DNA of 64,000 bases, taken from contig QWDQ01000056.1 of assembly GCA_003868215.1 (NCBI GenBank), positions 110,496-174,495 on the forward strand, in the 5' to 3' direction. The translations under genes were made by a program, and so were the position numbers. Of this stretch, positions 11,190-22,599 are shown one piece after another. This DNA comes from Pseudophaeomoniella oleicola. Taxonomy: Eukaryota > Ascomycota > Eurotiomycetes > Phaeomoniellales > Phaeomoniellaceae. Below the pieces are notes generated by a model. The model had not been told where the DNA came from, made no database searches, and was given only the letters and a program-made list of their open reading frames with translations. How positions within the stretch are numbered: position 1 is the first letter of the stretch; each line of letters begins with the position of its first letter.

Positions 11190-12276
11190 TTATGAACTAT
11201 TTGAGTATTCCCAGTCAGCCTACAGATCCCTTTTGGGTAGTTGATGGCTGGACTAACTTATATGCTGTTGAGTAGCGCCGTAGGCTCAGGTTGCAGATCT
11301 CCCTACTCATTTATTTCTATTACGATAGAACTATCACTCGTTTGCAACAGTTGTACCCTTAATTTCGCTGGACATGGTCAAGCACGTCGAAGCACCAGCA
11401 GCCTTCTTCAATCTGTCACACGCTTAATATACCACTTGGATCCCTCGATAGCCCGTAGGGATGTGCGCGACAATCAAGGATGGTTGGACTTGCCTCATCA
11501 GGTGGGCTGGTCCATCGACACTGTCATTCGGTAACGCACGTAAAGACTACCTAATCATGTGCCAGATGAATTCATCCAATAATACCCGTACATGTTTGAC
11601 ATCACACTCATTCAGTCGTAGGGGCGCTAAGCAGTGGTAATGCATACAAACGCAGCATCTCCGCAGATCAAGCGAGGGGTCGCAATTCAGGCTGAATCCT
11701 TCCCCGGTTTCTCCAGAAAAAGCGTCTCGTCGTCGGCTCCATGATTTGTTATCGGCATTGGCTGTTAGCCTATCCCAGTCTGAATGGTATCGCATTATGG
11801 TTCTTAGATTCGATTACCTAATGCATATAATCTGATCGTTGGGCCTTTGCAGGTGAAAGAGAAGACCTACAGAGAACTGACTTAGGTATGCCCGAACGGT
11901 AAGTACACATGACAACCCCCTCGCCATCTGCCGCGGTCTTGGCCGACTACTATCGCAGATGAGGATAAAGGAGCCGCCTAGGAGTCATGGATAAACCTGT
12001 CGTTCGAAGAGCTGAATGAGGGGAGTCGGTCTCTCCCGTAGAGCAATCCTCCATCACCTCTCATACTTTGCAAGAGCCATGACACCCCCCTGTCAGCTCT
12101 GTCTCGATGGCTACTTCAGGCTAATGTTTGGACCGACCCTTCTTGTCCTGCCTGACCTTCTCCAAGGTATCTATAGGTTGATGTTGTTCCACCCTTGCTC
12201 GCGTTTCTCTGACATGTTCTCGTATCTTCATCAAGTTCAACACTCTCTGCTCTTCATCCTTGATTGAGTCGCAATC
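11190..12276. other. Intergenic region upstream of the sugar transporter
   Basis: No supported gene in about 1.1 kb. Open frames on both strands (such as 11241-11534 plus and 11547-11795 minus) show no domain and lie in a region with the irregular codon content of noncoding DNA. It presumably contains the SDR terminator and the transporter promoter; I see no clear TATA box. Confidence 0.5.
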
Positions 12277-14607
12277 ATGGTACACGATACTACTGCCTCG
12301 CTTTTTGACCAGGCAGCTCAACGTCGTCAGGAGCTTGCAGGTGCCCTGACAGGCCCTGCATATCTGATCAGAAACCTCCGAGTATTCGGAATTGCCTGTT
12401 TCGCTTGCATTGGTGGACTCCTCTATGGCTATAACCAAGGTGTCTTTTCCGGCATCTTGACTATGTCAAGCTTCAACAGCCATATGGGAGTCTACACCAC
12501 GGATCAGGTCAGTCATTTTGCCCACAATCCGGTGCCTGACACTAACTATATCCAGACCAAAAAGGGATGGTTAACCTCGATCTTGGAGCTCGGCGCTTGG
12601 TTTGCTTGCCTTTCCGCGGGATTTCTGGCCGAAATCCTCAGTCGAAAATATGCCATTATCGTTACTACGGCTGTCTTCATTCTCGGCGTAATTATCCAAT
12701 GTACAGCGGTCAGCAACTCCGCCGGCCATAGTGCAATCCTCGGAGGTCGCTTCATCGTCGGAATGGGTGTCGGTTCGCTTTCGATGATTGTACCTCTTTA
12801 CGTCGGCGAGTGCGCACCACCGAACGCGCGTGGCTTGTTGGTGGGCCTGCAACAGATAGCCATCGAATTTGGAATCATGGTCTCTTTTTGGATTGTAAGG
12901 ACATTCGACGGAAGGTATTTGCGAGCACTGCTAACACCTTCCAGGACTACGGCACTAATTATATTGGCGGGACTGGAGAAGGGCAATCGGACGCCGCTTG
13001 GCTGGTCCCTTTGGCTCTCCAGTGTGTTCCAGCTCTAGTACTTCTAATCGGGATGATCTTTATGCCGTACTCTCCTCGATGGCTGGTTCACCACGATCGT
13101 GAGGCCGAAGCCCGGAGTACTCTTGCTCTTCTTCGATCACTCCCGGTGGACAGCGAGCTCGTGGAGATAGAGTTCCTTGAAATCAAGGCTCAATCTCTGT
13201 TTGAGAAGCGAACGAATGCAGAAAACTTCCCCCATTTGGCAGAACTCACTCCGCTCAACACATTGAAGCTTCAGTTTGTTGCCATCGCTTCTCTTTTCAA
13301 GACTATGCCGATGTTCCGCAGAGTTATTGTGTAAGCTTGACGAGCCATGAGCTGTTCCCAGCTGATTCCTTAGGGCAACTGTTACTATGTTCTTTCAGCA
13401 ATGGACAGGTACCAATCACATCCTCTTACGCTACTGGGTAGTATGAAATGGAAACTGACTAACGACACTAGGAATTAATGCCATATTATACTACGCACCT
13501 TCAGTAAGTCTTCCCTGCTTATATCCGAAATAAGAGGAGGAAATTGGCAGGGATGAGAAAAGGAGAAGAAAGAACTGCCTTGCTTGGACTCAGGACATTA
13601 TGCAACATGGTAGTCTTGGTCAGCCCAACGGACAGAAGAAGGCCGATGCACCGCAATTCTCCTGAACCTGTGGGCGAGCTACTGAACAATTCTCCACTGA
13701 CTACTGGACGCGCAGATATTCAGGTCTCTCGGGCAATCCTCGAATACAGTCAATCTCCTTAGTACTGGAGTTGTGGGCATAGTCATGCTGGTTGCTTCTT
13801 TCCCAGCCGTCGCTTACATCGATAAACTTGGTCGCAAGCCTGTTCTAGCCATTGGCGCCCTTGCAATGGGGGCATGCCATCTGATCATTGCAATTATATT
13901 CGCGAAGAACGAAGACCAGTGGCCAACCCACAAAGCTGCGGGATGGGCAGCAGTGGCAATGGTATGGCTGTTCGTTGCGCACTTTGGGTGGTCTTGGGGA
14001 CCTTGGTATGTTTTACATGCTCCGCCTTGGAACTTACCGTTAACGCTTCTCAAGTTCGTGGATTGTCATAGCAGAAGTGTGGCCCCTGTCTGCTCGACCC
14101 TATGGCGTTGCTCTTGCGGCTTCTTCAAATTGGGTACGTTCTTAAGGTTCCCATGACTCGAGATTCCATGCTGACGAGAATTGCAGATGAACAACTTCAT
14201 TGTGTATGATGCCGAGTCTTCCCATCTGTCCTGATGTATTCACTTACACACTTTTAGGGGCCAAGTCACACCAGATATGCTCGAAAGCATGAAATGGGGA
14301 ACATTCCTGTTCTTTGGGATCATCATTATCATTGGTTCCGGGTTCATTTGGTTCTTCGGTAGGTACAAGTGGTCGACCATTGAAATATACTTACGTGTTT
14401 ACAGTTCCCGAAACAAAGGGTCTAACCCTGGAAGAGATGGACATAATATTCGCATCGCGCGGAGTAGCAGCTGCTGATCAAGAACGTTTGGCCCAGATCA
14501 ACGAGGAAATTGGTTTGACGACAAAGTTGTACGGCAATGGCAAGCGTAGTGAAGCTGGAGACACGTTGGATGAGAAAGGACCCATTACTACCCATCACCT
14601 AGAGTAA
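12277..14607 (+). CDS. MFS sugar transporter (SP family), 570 aa, ten exons
   Basis: Twelve-helix plasma-membrane transporter of the sugar-porter family; likely substrates are hexose, pentose, polyol or quinate, not resolved. Exons: 12277-12507, 12556-12894, 12945-13330, 13374-13408, 13472-13503, 13716-14005, 14055-14133, 14187-14203, 14258-14358, 14405-14607. All junctions are GT-AG and every phase closes. Signatures include GGLLYGYNQG in helix 1, GRFIVGMGVGSLS, PYSPRWL, QQWTGINAILYYAP, DKLGRKPVL after helix 8, VIAEVWPLSARPYG, and VPETKGLTLEEMD after the last helix. Exon 8 is only 17 nt. Intron 5 (212 nt) is much longer than the others (about 43-63 nt). Intron 1 (48 nt, with CTAAC) is in frame and stop-free, so retention would add 16 residues to the first outside loop. 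The neighbouring SDR suggests, weakly, uptake coupled to oxidation. Confidence 0.93.
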
Positions 14608-15318
14608 GAGTATCTGGTCAAGGTGTCCGGCCGTAAGGCTCCTACTTAAGGAACTGAAGAGTGGATGGCATACGGTTGGCTGCACGAGAGGATACTCCAC
14701 GTTTCCCCGGGGATACGATGGATGTTGTTGCTATTGTCCTCTCCCGATTCCACCTTCAGTCTTCAAGGGAGAGGTGTTCGTGTCTATGATTTGTGATGAT
14801 TGCCTTCAATCAATCAATATCAGAAATGCTACCCAGCTAGGAGCATTTCCATGCCTTTCTTAGTCTAGCCTTGTTATCCAAAAGAGCTCTCTTATAAACA
14901 GAGATGTTCGTATCGCAGCTTCAACAAGTCTTCGGTGCCCCATAACTGTGGAACTCAACCTCCTGTCAACATGGAGCCTGCTGATGCTCAGACAATACGA
15001 TTCCACAAATGGCTCTTATCATGGAGGGCATTTACTAAAAAGAAGCAAAGTTTGATGTACTCGGACGTGATCAATATGTCAAACCGAGACGAAAGGAGTA
15101 GAAGACGTTGGCCGGAGATGTCGGGCAGGTTCGGTTATCGATAAGTTGTGGGGCGAAGTACAGATCCTTCCCCACATACATCATAACACCCTCGAGGAGC
15201 GTCACAAGAAGAGGGTATTGTACTACATACTGGACTACAAGAAGCTTGTCAATGTCCATCTATTACCTGTGCTGACTTCTTCTACCTTTATCGAATACAT
15301 CCTTCCCTGCAATCCATA
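14608..15318. other. Intergenic region, no gene seen
   Basis: About 0.7 kb between two plus-strand genes. Short frames at 14935-15144 and on the minus strand (15071-15459) show no domain. Nothing beyond a presumed transporter terminator and the macro-domain gene promoter is supported. Confidence 0.5.
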
Positions 15319-16327
15319 ATGGCATCTTCCATTCTTCCTTTGACAGACATCCCCACCATATCCCTCCTTTACAAGCTCAAGAAACTTACTCCTGCACCGA
15401 CCGCGTCCTCTTTCCCTGCAGATCAGACCTTGAACGACAAAGTGTCTATCATTAGACATGACATTACAAAACTACAAGTTGATGCGATCGTGAATGCTGC
15501 CAACAGTTCGCTTCTTGGTGGCGGCGGAGTGGATGGCGCGATTCACAGAGCGGCCGGGCGCGGTCTGCTAGAAGAGTGCAGGAGACTTGACGGGTGTGAC
15601 ACTGGATCCGCGAAGATTACAGGTGCACACAGATTGCCCTGCAAAAGCGTCATACACGCAGTTGGTCCGATCTACAGTAGCCGCTCTCGTTCAGAACCGC
15701 TCCTACGAGGATGCTACAGAACCGCGTTACAACTGGCTGCCGAAAACGGCTGCAAGAGCATTGCCTTTAGCGCAATCAGTACCGGAGTCTACGGTTATCC
15801 AAGCCGTGAAGCTGCCGATGCTGCGTTGTCCGAGGTTCGAGAATTTTTGTCCAAAGACGATGGACAGAAACTGGAAAGAGTGATATTTTGCCAATTCGAG
15901 AACAAGGATATTCAGGCATACAACAATAAAATTCCGTGAGTCAACTCTAGCGCGCTGTATACAAGTGGTTTCAACTGAACACGATAGAAAATATTTCCCA
16001 CCCACCGAAGCAGATATCTCAGGTCCAGCAGATAGCGCACAAGAGGATTCTGAAAGTGAGTTGCTCGCTGCGGCCCTTCCCGACCCACCTACAACGGAAC
16101 CCTTAGAACCAGGAGAGCCCAAGGCTAAGCGGCACAAGGTTAAAACTGATAACGACGATATTGCTGAAGGTTGGGAAGAAATCACTAACGAGAAATCTCC
16201 GATTGCGCCTGCTGCGGACATAGCGGCGAGGGAACCGGCTAAAGAAGGCATTGTATCACCTCAGGATCCAAAGAAGGAAACTATGATGGATATAGAACCT
16301 CAAAACATGTTGGTGAAGGACTGGTAG
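15319..16327 (+). CDS. Macro-domain protein (MacroD-type ADP-ribose hydrolase), 318 aa, two exons
   Basis: Likely de-ADP-ribosylating enzyme or O-acetyl-ADP-ribose deacetylase, in cytosol or nucleus. Exons are 15319-15935 and 15988-16327, with a 52-nt intron that closes the frame. The macro domain spans about residues 40-205. It carries [19 protein letters not shown] (ADP-ribose-binding Asn and Gly-rich loop, about residues 58-76), [21 protein letters not shown] and [11 protein letters not shown], the second ligand loop. This is the MacroD/YmdB arrangement. After the domain comes a tail of about 110 residues that is acidic and low in complexity, with a short basic patch PKAKRHKVK that could serve as a nuclear localisation signal (inference). 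The start ATG is preceded by a short leader; no other in-frame ATG competes. The gene is transcribed with, but well separated from, its neighbours. Confidence 0.93.
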
Positions 16328-17690
16328 CTTTGCGCTGATTGCACAAGAGAAGGTCCCTTAATCTTAAGCGTTGAAATGCCTAGCGAAATGATACCCATTG
16401 ATATTCTACCCTCAGGCCAGGTCTTAATCCTCTGCAATCCAGTCAACGCGCTCTGCAATGGATTCGACCTCTGTTCATATGGAGCCCGTCGCCCCGTTGC
16501 GCTATTGCCATACCCACGATCTTGTGTCCTCGCCCATTCCGCAATTCAATTTCGATTGCTGCCTATCGGATATACCGTGGCTGTACCTTCACGTGTCCAC
16601 CTTGTGACCTCCACAGAACTTCAGAGACGGTTGACTGGCTTAGAAATTCCCTGCTTGATAATACTACAGGTTGGCCTTCCATTTGGCCAGCCATGCTGTC
16701 AAACAGTGCCTTGCCTAGTCCCCATCTCGGGATTCATTCATTGTCTTCTTGGACGCATTATCACGGGGTAGCCTACTGTCTCCACTGGGGTTGGATTTGG
16801 TTACTCTAATCAACTGCCTCTCCGATGTGAACGAGCGACCTCAAAGGCAAGATCCGCCGCCCACTCGACTCTATGTCTGGAAAGAAATGCTAGTCGGTAG
16901 CGTTCTCCCAGGAATGCTCGATGTGAGTTGGTTCGCTATGGCCAGCGCTTCTGGAGTCGAGGTTCCCGCGCCATGACACGATCGTTTCTGATCTTCAGCG
17001 GCTTGCAACAGAACGAGGGGGATCCCACAGTACAGGAGACCCTTGCAGGTCAAACATTGGCATATTGACACAATAGTTGGTGTATCGCCAACCTCGAATG
17101 GTTGAATGGTATACTTTCCAGTGCTCAAGCCCATGTTTGTGTGTACATTTGCCGTGCCTTTTGTCGTAGTTGTTAGATCAAGTAAAGTGAGTGAAGTCCA
17201 GTGGGTGCTCTAAAAGTGTCATACAATACTCTCCGTGACATGCTTGCTTTCATATCAATTCAATGATGACACTCTTGTGCATTCGTATGTCCTTCTATCC
17301 CACCTGGCGACCAGTCACCGTGCCCGTACCAATACAAGAGAAAACCCAAGTATCGAAAGACTCGTTAGTCCCTGACAACTGATAGCCGATGAGCGCATGA
17401 ATCAACCGATCGACCATATACAAAACTTCATTGAAGACAAACAAGATGAGATCTACCTTCACCTTCAGAAGCAACGCCAAGGATGGTTATCTAATCAGTC
17501 CGGACAACTTCCGGTCCGAAGACAGTTCTTTTTTGTCCGCCCGAACATGTTCTTCTTTCGACTCGCTGTGCAACCAGACATTTACAGTACAGTACAGTCC
17601 AGTACAAAAGGGCTCGTAAGCGTCATAGAGTATCATGAAGCCTAGCGCCGCCGCCGCTGCTTCTCACATCCCAACATCACCGTGAGGCCT
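16328..17690. other. Intergenic region of 1.36 kb with unassigned open frames
   Basis: Three partly overlapping plus-strand frames (16376-16771, 16522-16809 and 16749-16976) and two minus-strand frames (16871-17134, 17295-17480) lie here. I tried to join them through GT-AG introns without getting a consistent protein, and none shows a known domain. A short ACAGT-type direct repeat lies at 17584-17605, about 100 bp before the IMP2-like start. Treat as noncoding unless transcripts show otherwise. Confidence 0.4.
17584..17605. repeat. Short tandem ACAGT repeat
   Basis: Three ACAGT units and a related CCAGTAC unit lie in a row in the upstream region of the IMP2-like gene. It is a simple repeat with no assigned role. 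Confidence 0.6.
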
Positions 17691-18692
17691 ATGCCGCCAT
17701 CGTCACTCGGCGGGCTAAGATGGCTTGCTCGATACGCTTCGACGACAGCGAAACCCTCTCATAAAAGGAGCGCGGCCAAACATCTACAGCAACCTCTGCC
17801 TCTACCTCTCTCCTCGTCGTCTTCGCCGTATGCTCAGACCGTCAAGAAGAAACCTGGTCGAATCTACCTGCCACGGTCCTCTACAAAGTTGGCCGTGGAA
17901 GAAGAAGAAGCAGCTTCAGGATCGACAGTGCGAAATGTACGACGACGCAGCGTTTTGTCCCACTACCTAGATCCCCTGCGAGACACCTGGCGCGCCTCTA
18001 TCCGCTCTCGCCTCCGCCCCGAGATCCGCCGCAGCATCTGGAAAGTGTGGTGGATCCTCCCCTGGCTCCCGATCTTCCTCGTCTTCGACGAACACTTCTT
18101 CACCGTGATGCGCGTCAATGGGCCCTCGATGGTCCCGACGCTGAACGCGGATTTCGCGCACGACGAACCCAACGCCGAGGACCATGTGCTCGTCAACCTG
18201 ATGCGACCCGGCCGGAATGTCGTGAGGGGAGATATCGTCGCGTTCCGCTCGCCGCAGGACCCCGAGCGGATCGTGATGAAGAGGGTGGTCGCGGTGCAAG
18301 GGGATATGGTGCAGCCGTTACCGCCGTATCCGACCGAGCCGCTCATCGTGCAGTGGGGCCAGGTATGGGTCGAGGGGGACAACGAGGATAAGACGAAGAC
18401 GAAAGACAGCAATACGTACGGCGCTATTCCTCAGGGTTTGATCGTTGGGACCGTGAAGGCCATCTTGTGGCCTCTGGGTCATATCAAATGGCTGACCGCT
18501 GCCGACTGGAAGCCAGGTCCGCGAGTGTCCAGGAGAGCTGTCAAGCTCCTTGATCCTGACGTAGTGGATTCGCAGAAAGAGGCATATTGGAAAGCCAAAA
18601 AGGCCGAAGCCAATGGAGGGCAGTCCCGCCAATCCGACTTAGCTGATGACGCCGCTGCGAGAGCAGCGCTCAGGGAGATCGAAACAGCTTGA
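17691..18692 (+). CDS. IMP2: Mitochondrial inner-membrane protease subunit 2 (S26 family), 333 aa
   Basis: Signal-peptidase-like serine protease that removes sorting signals from proteins delivered to the intermembrane space, working with Imp1. The start is taken at ATG 17691; the frame also runs upstream to a GTG but no earlier ATG exists. The first about 25 residues are basic, Ser/Thr-rich and lack acids, as in a mitochondrial presequence. A hydrophobic segment VWWILPWLPIFLVF (about residues 119-132) is the membrane anchor. The catalytic Ser lies in NGPSMVPTL (Ser146) and the catalytic Lys in RIVMKRVVAVQGD (Lys197), followed by the WVEGDN and S-x-x-YG-x-IP blocks typical of S26 enzymes. At 333 residues it is longer than yeast Imp2, with an extended N-terminus and a charged C-terminal tail. 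It faces the Spo71-like gene tail to tail, 136 bp away. Confidence 0.92.
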   Translation: MPPSSLGGLRWLARYASTTAKPSHKRSAAKHLQQPLPLPLSSSSSPYAQTVKKKPGRIYLPRSSTKLAVEEEEAASGSTVRNVRRRSVLSHYLDPLRDTWRASIRSRLRPEIRRSIWKVWWILPWLPIFLVFDEHFFTVMRVNGPSMVPTLNADFAHDEPNAEDHVLVNLMRPGRNVVRGDIVAFRSPQDPERIVMKRVVAVQGDMVQPLPPYPTEPLIVQWGQVWVEGDNEDKTKTKDSNTYGAIPQGLIVGTVKAILWPLGHIKWLTAADWKPGPRVSRRAVKLLDPDVVDSQKEAYWKAKKAEANGGQSRQSDLADDAAARAALREIETA

Positions 18693-18828
18693 TGCAGGGG
18701 GTTATGGCTTGTAATTACGATATGTACATTATGAATAATATATACTACATGTGATCAAAAGGATCAAAACAAAACAGTCCAGCATAGGTACCTTAAACGC
18801 CGCGCTGTTGCTTTTCCGTCATCAAACA

Positions 18829-21800
18829 CTATTCAGGCTCTTGAAGACGAACGTCTTCATCTTGCTGCAACCGATCGATATCCATGGCAATGTTCATAAC
18901 CCAATGATCTCTTTCCGCTCTGCTTCTGCACTTGAACACCATACTTCTGCCAGGTACACCAAGGCGAGACACTTGCCGTAATCGATGGCGTTTTCCACCA
19001 CCCTCGACATCTTCATCTGTTCGAAACAGAGACTTTTTGAGACCATGCCACAAGACAAAGCAAGTCATTGTGTCTTGATCTCTTGAGGTCCAGGCATCTT
19101 GTGGATATACTCGCGGCAGTGCTGGCAGACCTGGACGGTTGCTGTCGAAGGTTTGGTTGTGATATAGAAGATCGTCCTCGGTAATCAAACCGCTGTACAC
19201 ATAGCAATCTTTGAGGTCTAGAGTGGTCTGGCGCTCTTGATGGATGTGAGGCACTTCGGCACCACTACGTTTGCGAAGCGAGCCTTGGAAAATGAGAAGC
19301 TTGCCATCCAGAAGGATGACACCACAGCGAATGAATGTCCCGTGTCGTCGAGGCTTCCGATAAAGCAATCCCGACATCGTGATTGTGCGACAAGAACCTA
19401 CGCCACACATATGATAAAGATGTGGCGATGCTTCCGATTTTGAGACTTCCCATTTTCGTGCAAACTGCCCAATAACGGCTTCCATCTCTTCATCAATCTT
19501 GAGCTGTGCAAGATTAGCTTGTCTAGTATTCCTATACAAGTCCATATCGGCCGCAGTTCGACGCTTCCAGTACTTCACCAATTGGCGAAGGCGTTTGGTC
19601 CATTCATGCTTGGTCTGCTCATTGAATGCTTGAAGTCGAATAACCAGGCCGTTGTCGAGAACGACCTCGAAGATCCTGTTGTCATCAATTTCCGTGGTCG
19701 TACCATCATCTTGTTCGGTGTCCGTGACATCTTGATGGAAATCTACATCTGAACCCTCGTCCAAATCTTCATCTACAGGAGTTGCCCCCCATTTGACATT
19801 CCGAACCTTGGCGATGCGGCGCATATCAATGTAACCGTCACAGCTTGTCAGGTTGTCCATGTTCCTCTGTAGCTCTTGATATGCTTCTTCGTCGTGCCGT
19901 GCGATATAAGCCTTATTGCCTGATTTGGTCCACTTGATTTCACCATCTTCCACAAGGTAAGGTTCTATATCATACATCAAAGGCGTCTTCTCCACGATCT
20001 CGGACGAAGAAGGAACAGCAGATCCACTAATGGTCGAAAGCCGAGGTGGATGGGGTGGCGACGTCCTTGAGGGACGGCAAAAGACGAGGAAATGATTTTG
20101 CGTAGTGAAGTACAACCTCTTGAAGAACATCCTGCCGAGTCGCTGATGCAGCCCCCTCTGCGAAGTCAATCTTATCAAAAATCCTTCGATTGGAGAGGGC
20201 TCGACATGGACTTTCCCCTTTCTACCCGTTGCAGTTGTAGGGTAATGCTGCTTCGGCCTGAGTTCTAACTCATGAGACCTTTGCATTGCCATAGAGCCGT
20301 ACATTTTCTGCTCATTGCCACCATGAATCCATTCGAGCCTGTCATATCGTTTCCATGCCAATCCCATTTTCTCATTCTTGAGCCATGTATCCAATACGCT
20401 GGCCCATTCAGGATCGCCTTCAAGCATATCTAGACAGCTTCGAATAATACGACCCGCTACTGCTTTTTCCTCTTCCATTGCTTTCTTCCAAACAGCCTCT
20501 TGATCACCAGGCTCGACCGCAGTATCCCGGGTCGCTTCCAGCTCCTTGAATGGATTGATGAGGCGTAGAGAAACACTTAAATCGGGGACGTTTACCACTA
20601 AGGTTGAGGGACGTGCCCAACCTAACGCGTCTCGGAGGAACGTATACCATTCCACGGCATGTGTGGTGGCTCTCGGCCGCATTATGAAGAACCTCACACC
20701 CTTCCTGTAAGGATGCCACACAACCACAGTCTTGTCTAGTGACGAGAAAAGATTGACACGCGTGCTCTTTGGCGTCAGGTATACCTCATGTTTGCATTTC
20801 TTCTTGACGGTTCCGTTGTCGACGGCAGGGATCACGCGGCTTTTGTAGAACTGGAGTCGAAAGTCCGAATCATCTTTGCGATTCTGTCTCACGACGACCA
20901 TATATTCCCTCCATTTTTCAGCAAGTTGTGTCTCAAGCTTCTGGCCGTCATTTTCATCAAACTCCGGTGGCACCTCCTGCATAGTGGTATCAATGCGGAC
21001 AAGCATCTTCTCCATCTTCACAATTGTACCCTCACGAAGAGTATCACGGCGTGACTGCAATCCAGCTGCACGCTGTTGAGCATGCGAGATTCTGTCCTTG
21101 ACTCTGTCACCACGGTGAGCAAAATTTTCGGCAAACCTGACGCCTCTGCCATCACGGTCTTCTATTCTCATTGCCGAATGCTGGTCTTCCATAGGCGCTG
21201 GCTCGTGCTGGTGAAGCGACCTATGTGATTTCTTGGATGGCTTTGATCGCGCATCCATGTCATCATGTGGTATCAGAGACGTCGTTGAGCTTGTATGTGA
21301 CACTTTGCGTCCATTCGCTGGACTCAGTTCTCGTGAGCTCCCAGCTGCTATGGATGTACTGGTCCGTTGAGGCGCTATGCTCGCTTCCACTGCGGAATTG
21401 CCTGCTTCGTCTGGATCTATCGCAGTCTCGTGCGCGGTAACAAATGTTTCTTGTCCGGGAGAGCTAGACTGGGTTGCACGTGTCGTCAGCAGCCCATGAC
21501 CAGAGCCACCACTCTTTATGCCATGTTCAGAGGATATTGGCAGGGACTTGCTTTGGCCAGGGTTTTCTGAATCCTCGATCCCGACGATTTGCGGCACATT
21601 GAGCTCTGTCGTGTTTACGGGATCTAGCTCTTCAGGCGCAGCATCGGGCCCCTCGTCATCTTCTCTCTGTTCAAGGCCTTGTTCATCATCTAGGTCGTTG
21701 GGCTGTTGGAAAGAACTTCGTCCATACATCGCAGTCAGAGAAGGACCGTCGAGTCCAGTGAGTTGTCTCTGATGCGCTGTGGACTGACTCGCTGAAAAGG

Positions 21801-22085
21801 AAGCTGTCCTTGATGAGTAATTCGACAATTCTAACCGACGCTTATACCAGGATTTCCGATGACTATTGAGCCAGCCTTCCGGGATGGGCCCAATGAAAAA
21901 TCGCCGTGTGGTCATGTGAAGATGCTCGGGCGACGCATGTTTCTGATGGATGATCAGTATTATTTGGTCCAAGAACAAAGGACGATACCTACCAGCCTCT
22001 GCGCGGTGTGCGACGCTGGATCGAGTGCCTCAGCAACATCATCTGATGCTGTTGATCCTACCCTATGGACCTGGCCCTCCGCCAT
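18829..22085 (-). CDS. Spo71/Mug56-like protein with PH domains, 1068 aa, two exons
   Basis: Fungal PH-domain protein related to yeast Spo71, which helps shape the prospore membrane in meiosis; its role in moulds is little known. Exon 1 is 21993-22085 (31 codons from the ATG at 22085; an in-frame TGA lies nine codons upstream) and exon 2 is 18829-21942, joined by a 50-nt GT-AG intron in phase 0. The N-terminal block RRFFIGPIPEGW is the family hallmark. A long low-complexity, Ser/Thr/Glu-rich stretch follows (about residues 90-300). After it come DRLEWIHGGNEQKMYGSMAM with LELRPKQHYPT, then a first PH-like region (GFLIRLTSQRG to KRLYFTTQNHFLVF, ending at TKHEWTKRLRQLVKYW) and a C-terminal PH domain starting GLLYRKPRRHGTFIRCG. 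The gene is divergent from the GLTP gene, with 514 bp between them. Confidence 0.85.
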
Positions 22086-22599
22086 GTTCTGGACCACAAT
22101 GTCCACCACTCATTGACACACTTGGACAGGATGAAGTGCCTTGGAGCAGTCACAATTGACAATTGATGTGGGTTCCAATGCGTTTAAAAGACAATATATA
22201 GTAAGTAACAGACAAATACTGTAACTACTTTGCTATGTGGGCGAATAGTATGCAACAGCAGCATCTTGGAACGAGTCTGCTTATGGGCGCGCCGACTAAT
22301 TAAAAGTTCAGGGACAGCAGCCGCGGATGACGTACCGTAGTAGAAGGAGTTGTTGACAATTGCCCCACCACGGGGGGACGCTCAGCCGAAACAGACAAGG
22401 GATCGATGGTCCATTGAATTGATTTGACCACCTGGCGAGACTGGGCAGATCGTTTAACTGCACACGTACCAGGTACCGATCAATGAAAGGTGTTCACTTC
22501 AACCACCTTCGAGAATTGCCTGCCCACAACGCCATTGTGACTTGATTGACTCCAGCTTCCAAACATCTATTAGGACCTTTAATTGATCACCGGACTACC
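22086..22599. promoter_or_regulatory. Shared upstream region of the Spo71-like and GLTP genes
   Basis: These 514 bp lie between two divergent starts (22085 minus, 22600 plus) and must hold both promoters. I see no further gene, no clear TATA box and no repeat worth listing. Confidence 0.5.

Noticed and set aside
16376-16976. Spliced small gene from three plus-strand frames
   Set aside because: No pair of GT-AG sites with normal intron length joins the frames into a consistent protein.
17963-18412. Antisense frames of 110-149 codons within the IMP2-like gene
   Set aside because: They are shadows of the GC-rich coding strand; the plus-strand protein has catalytic motifs and explains the open frames.
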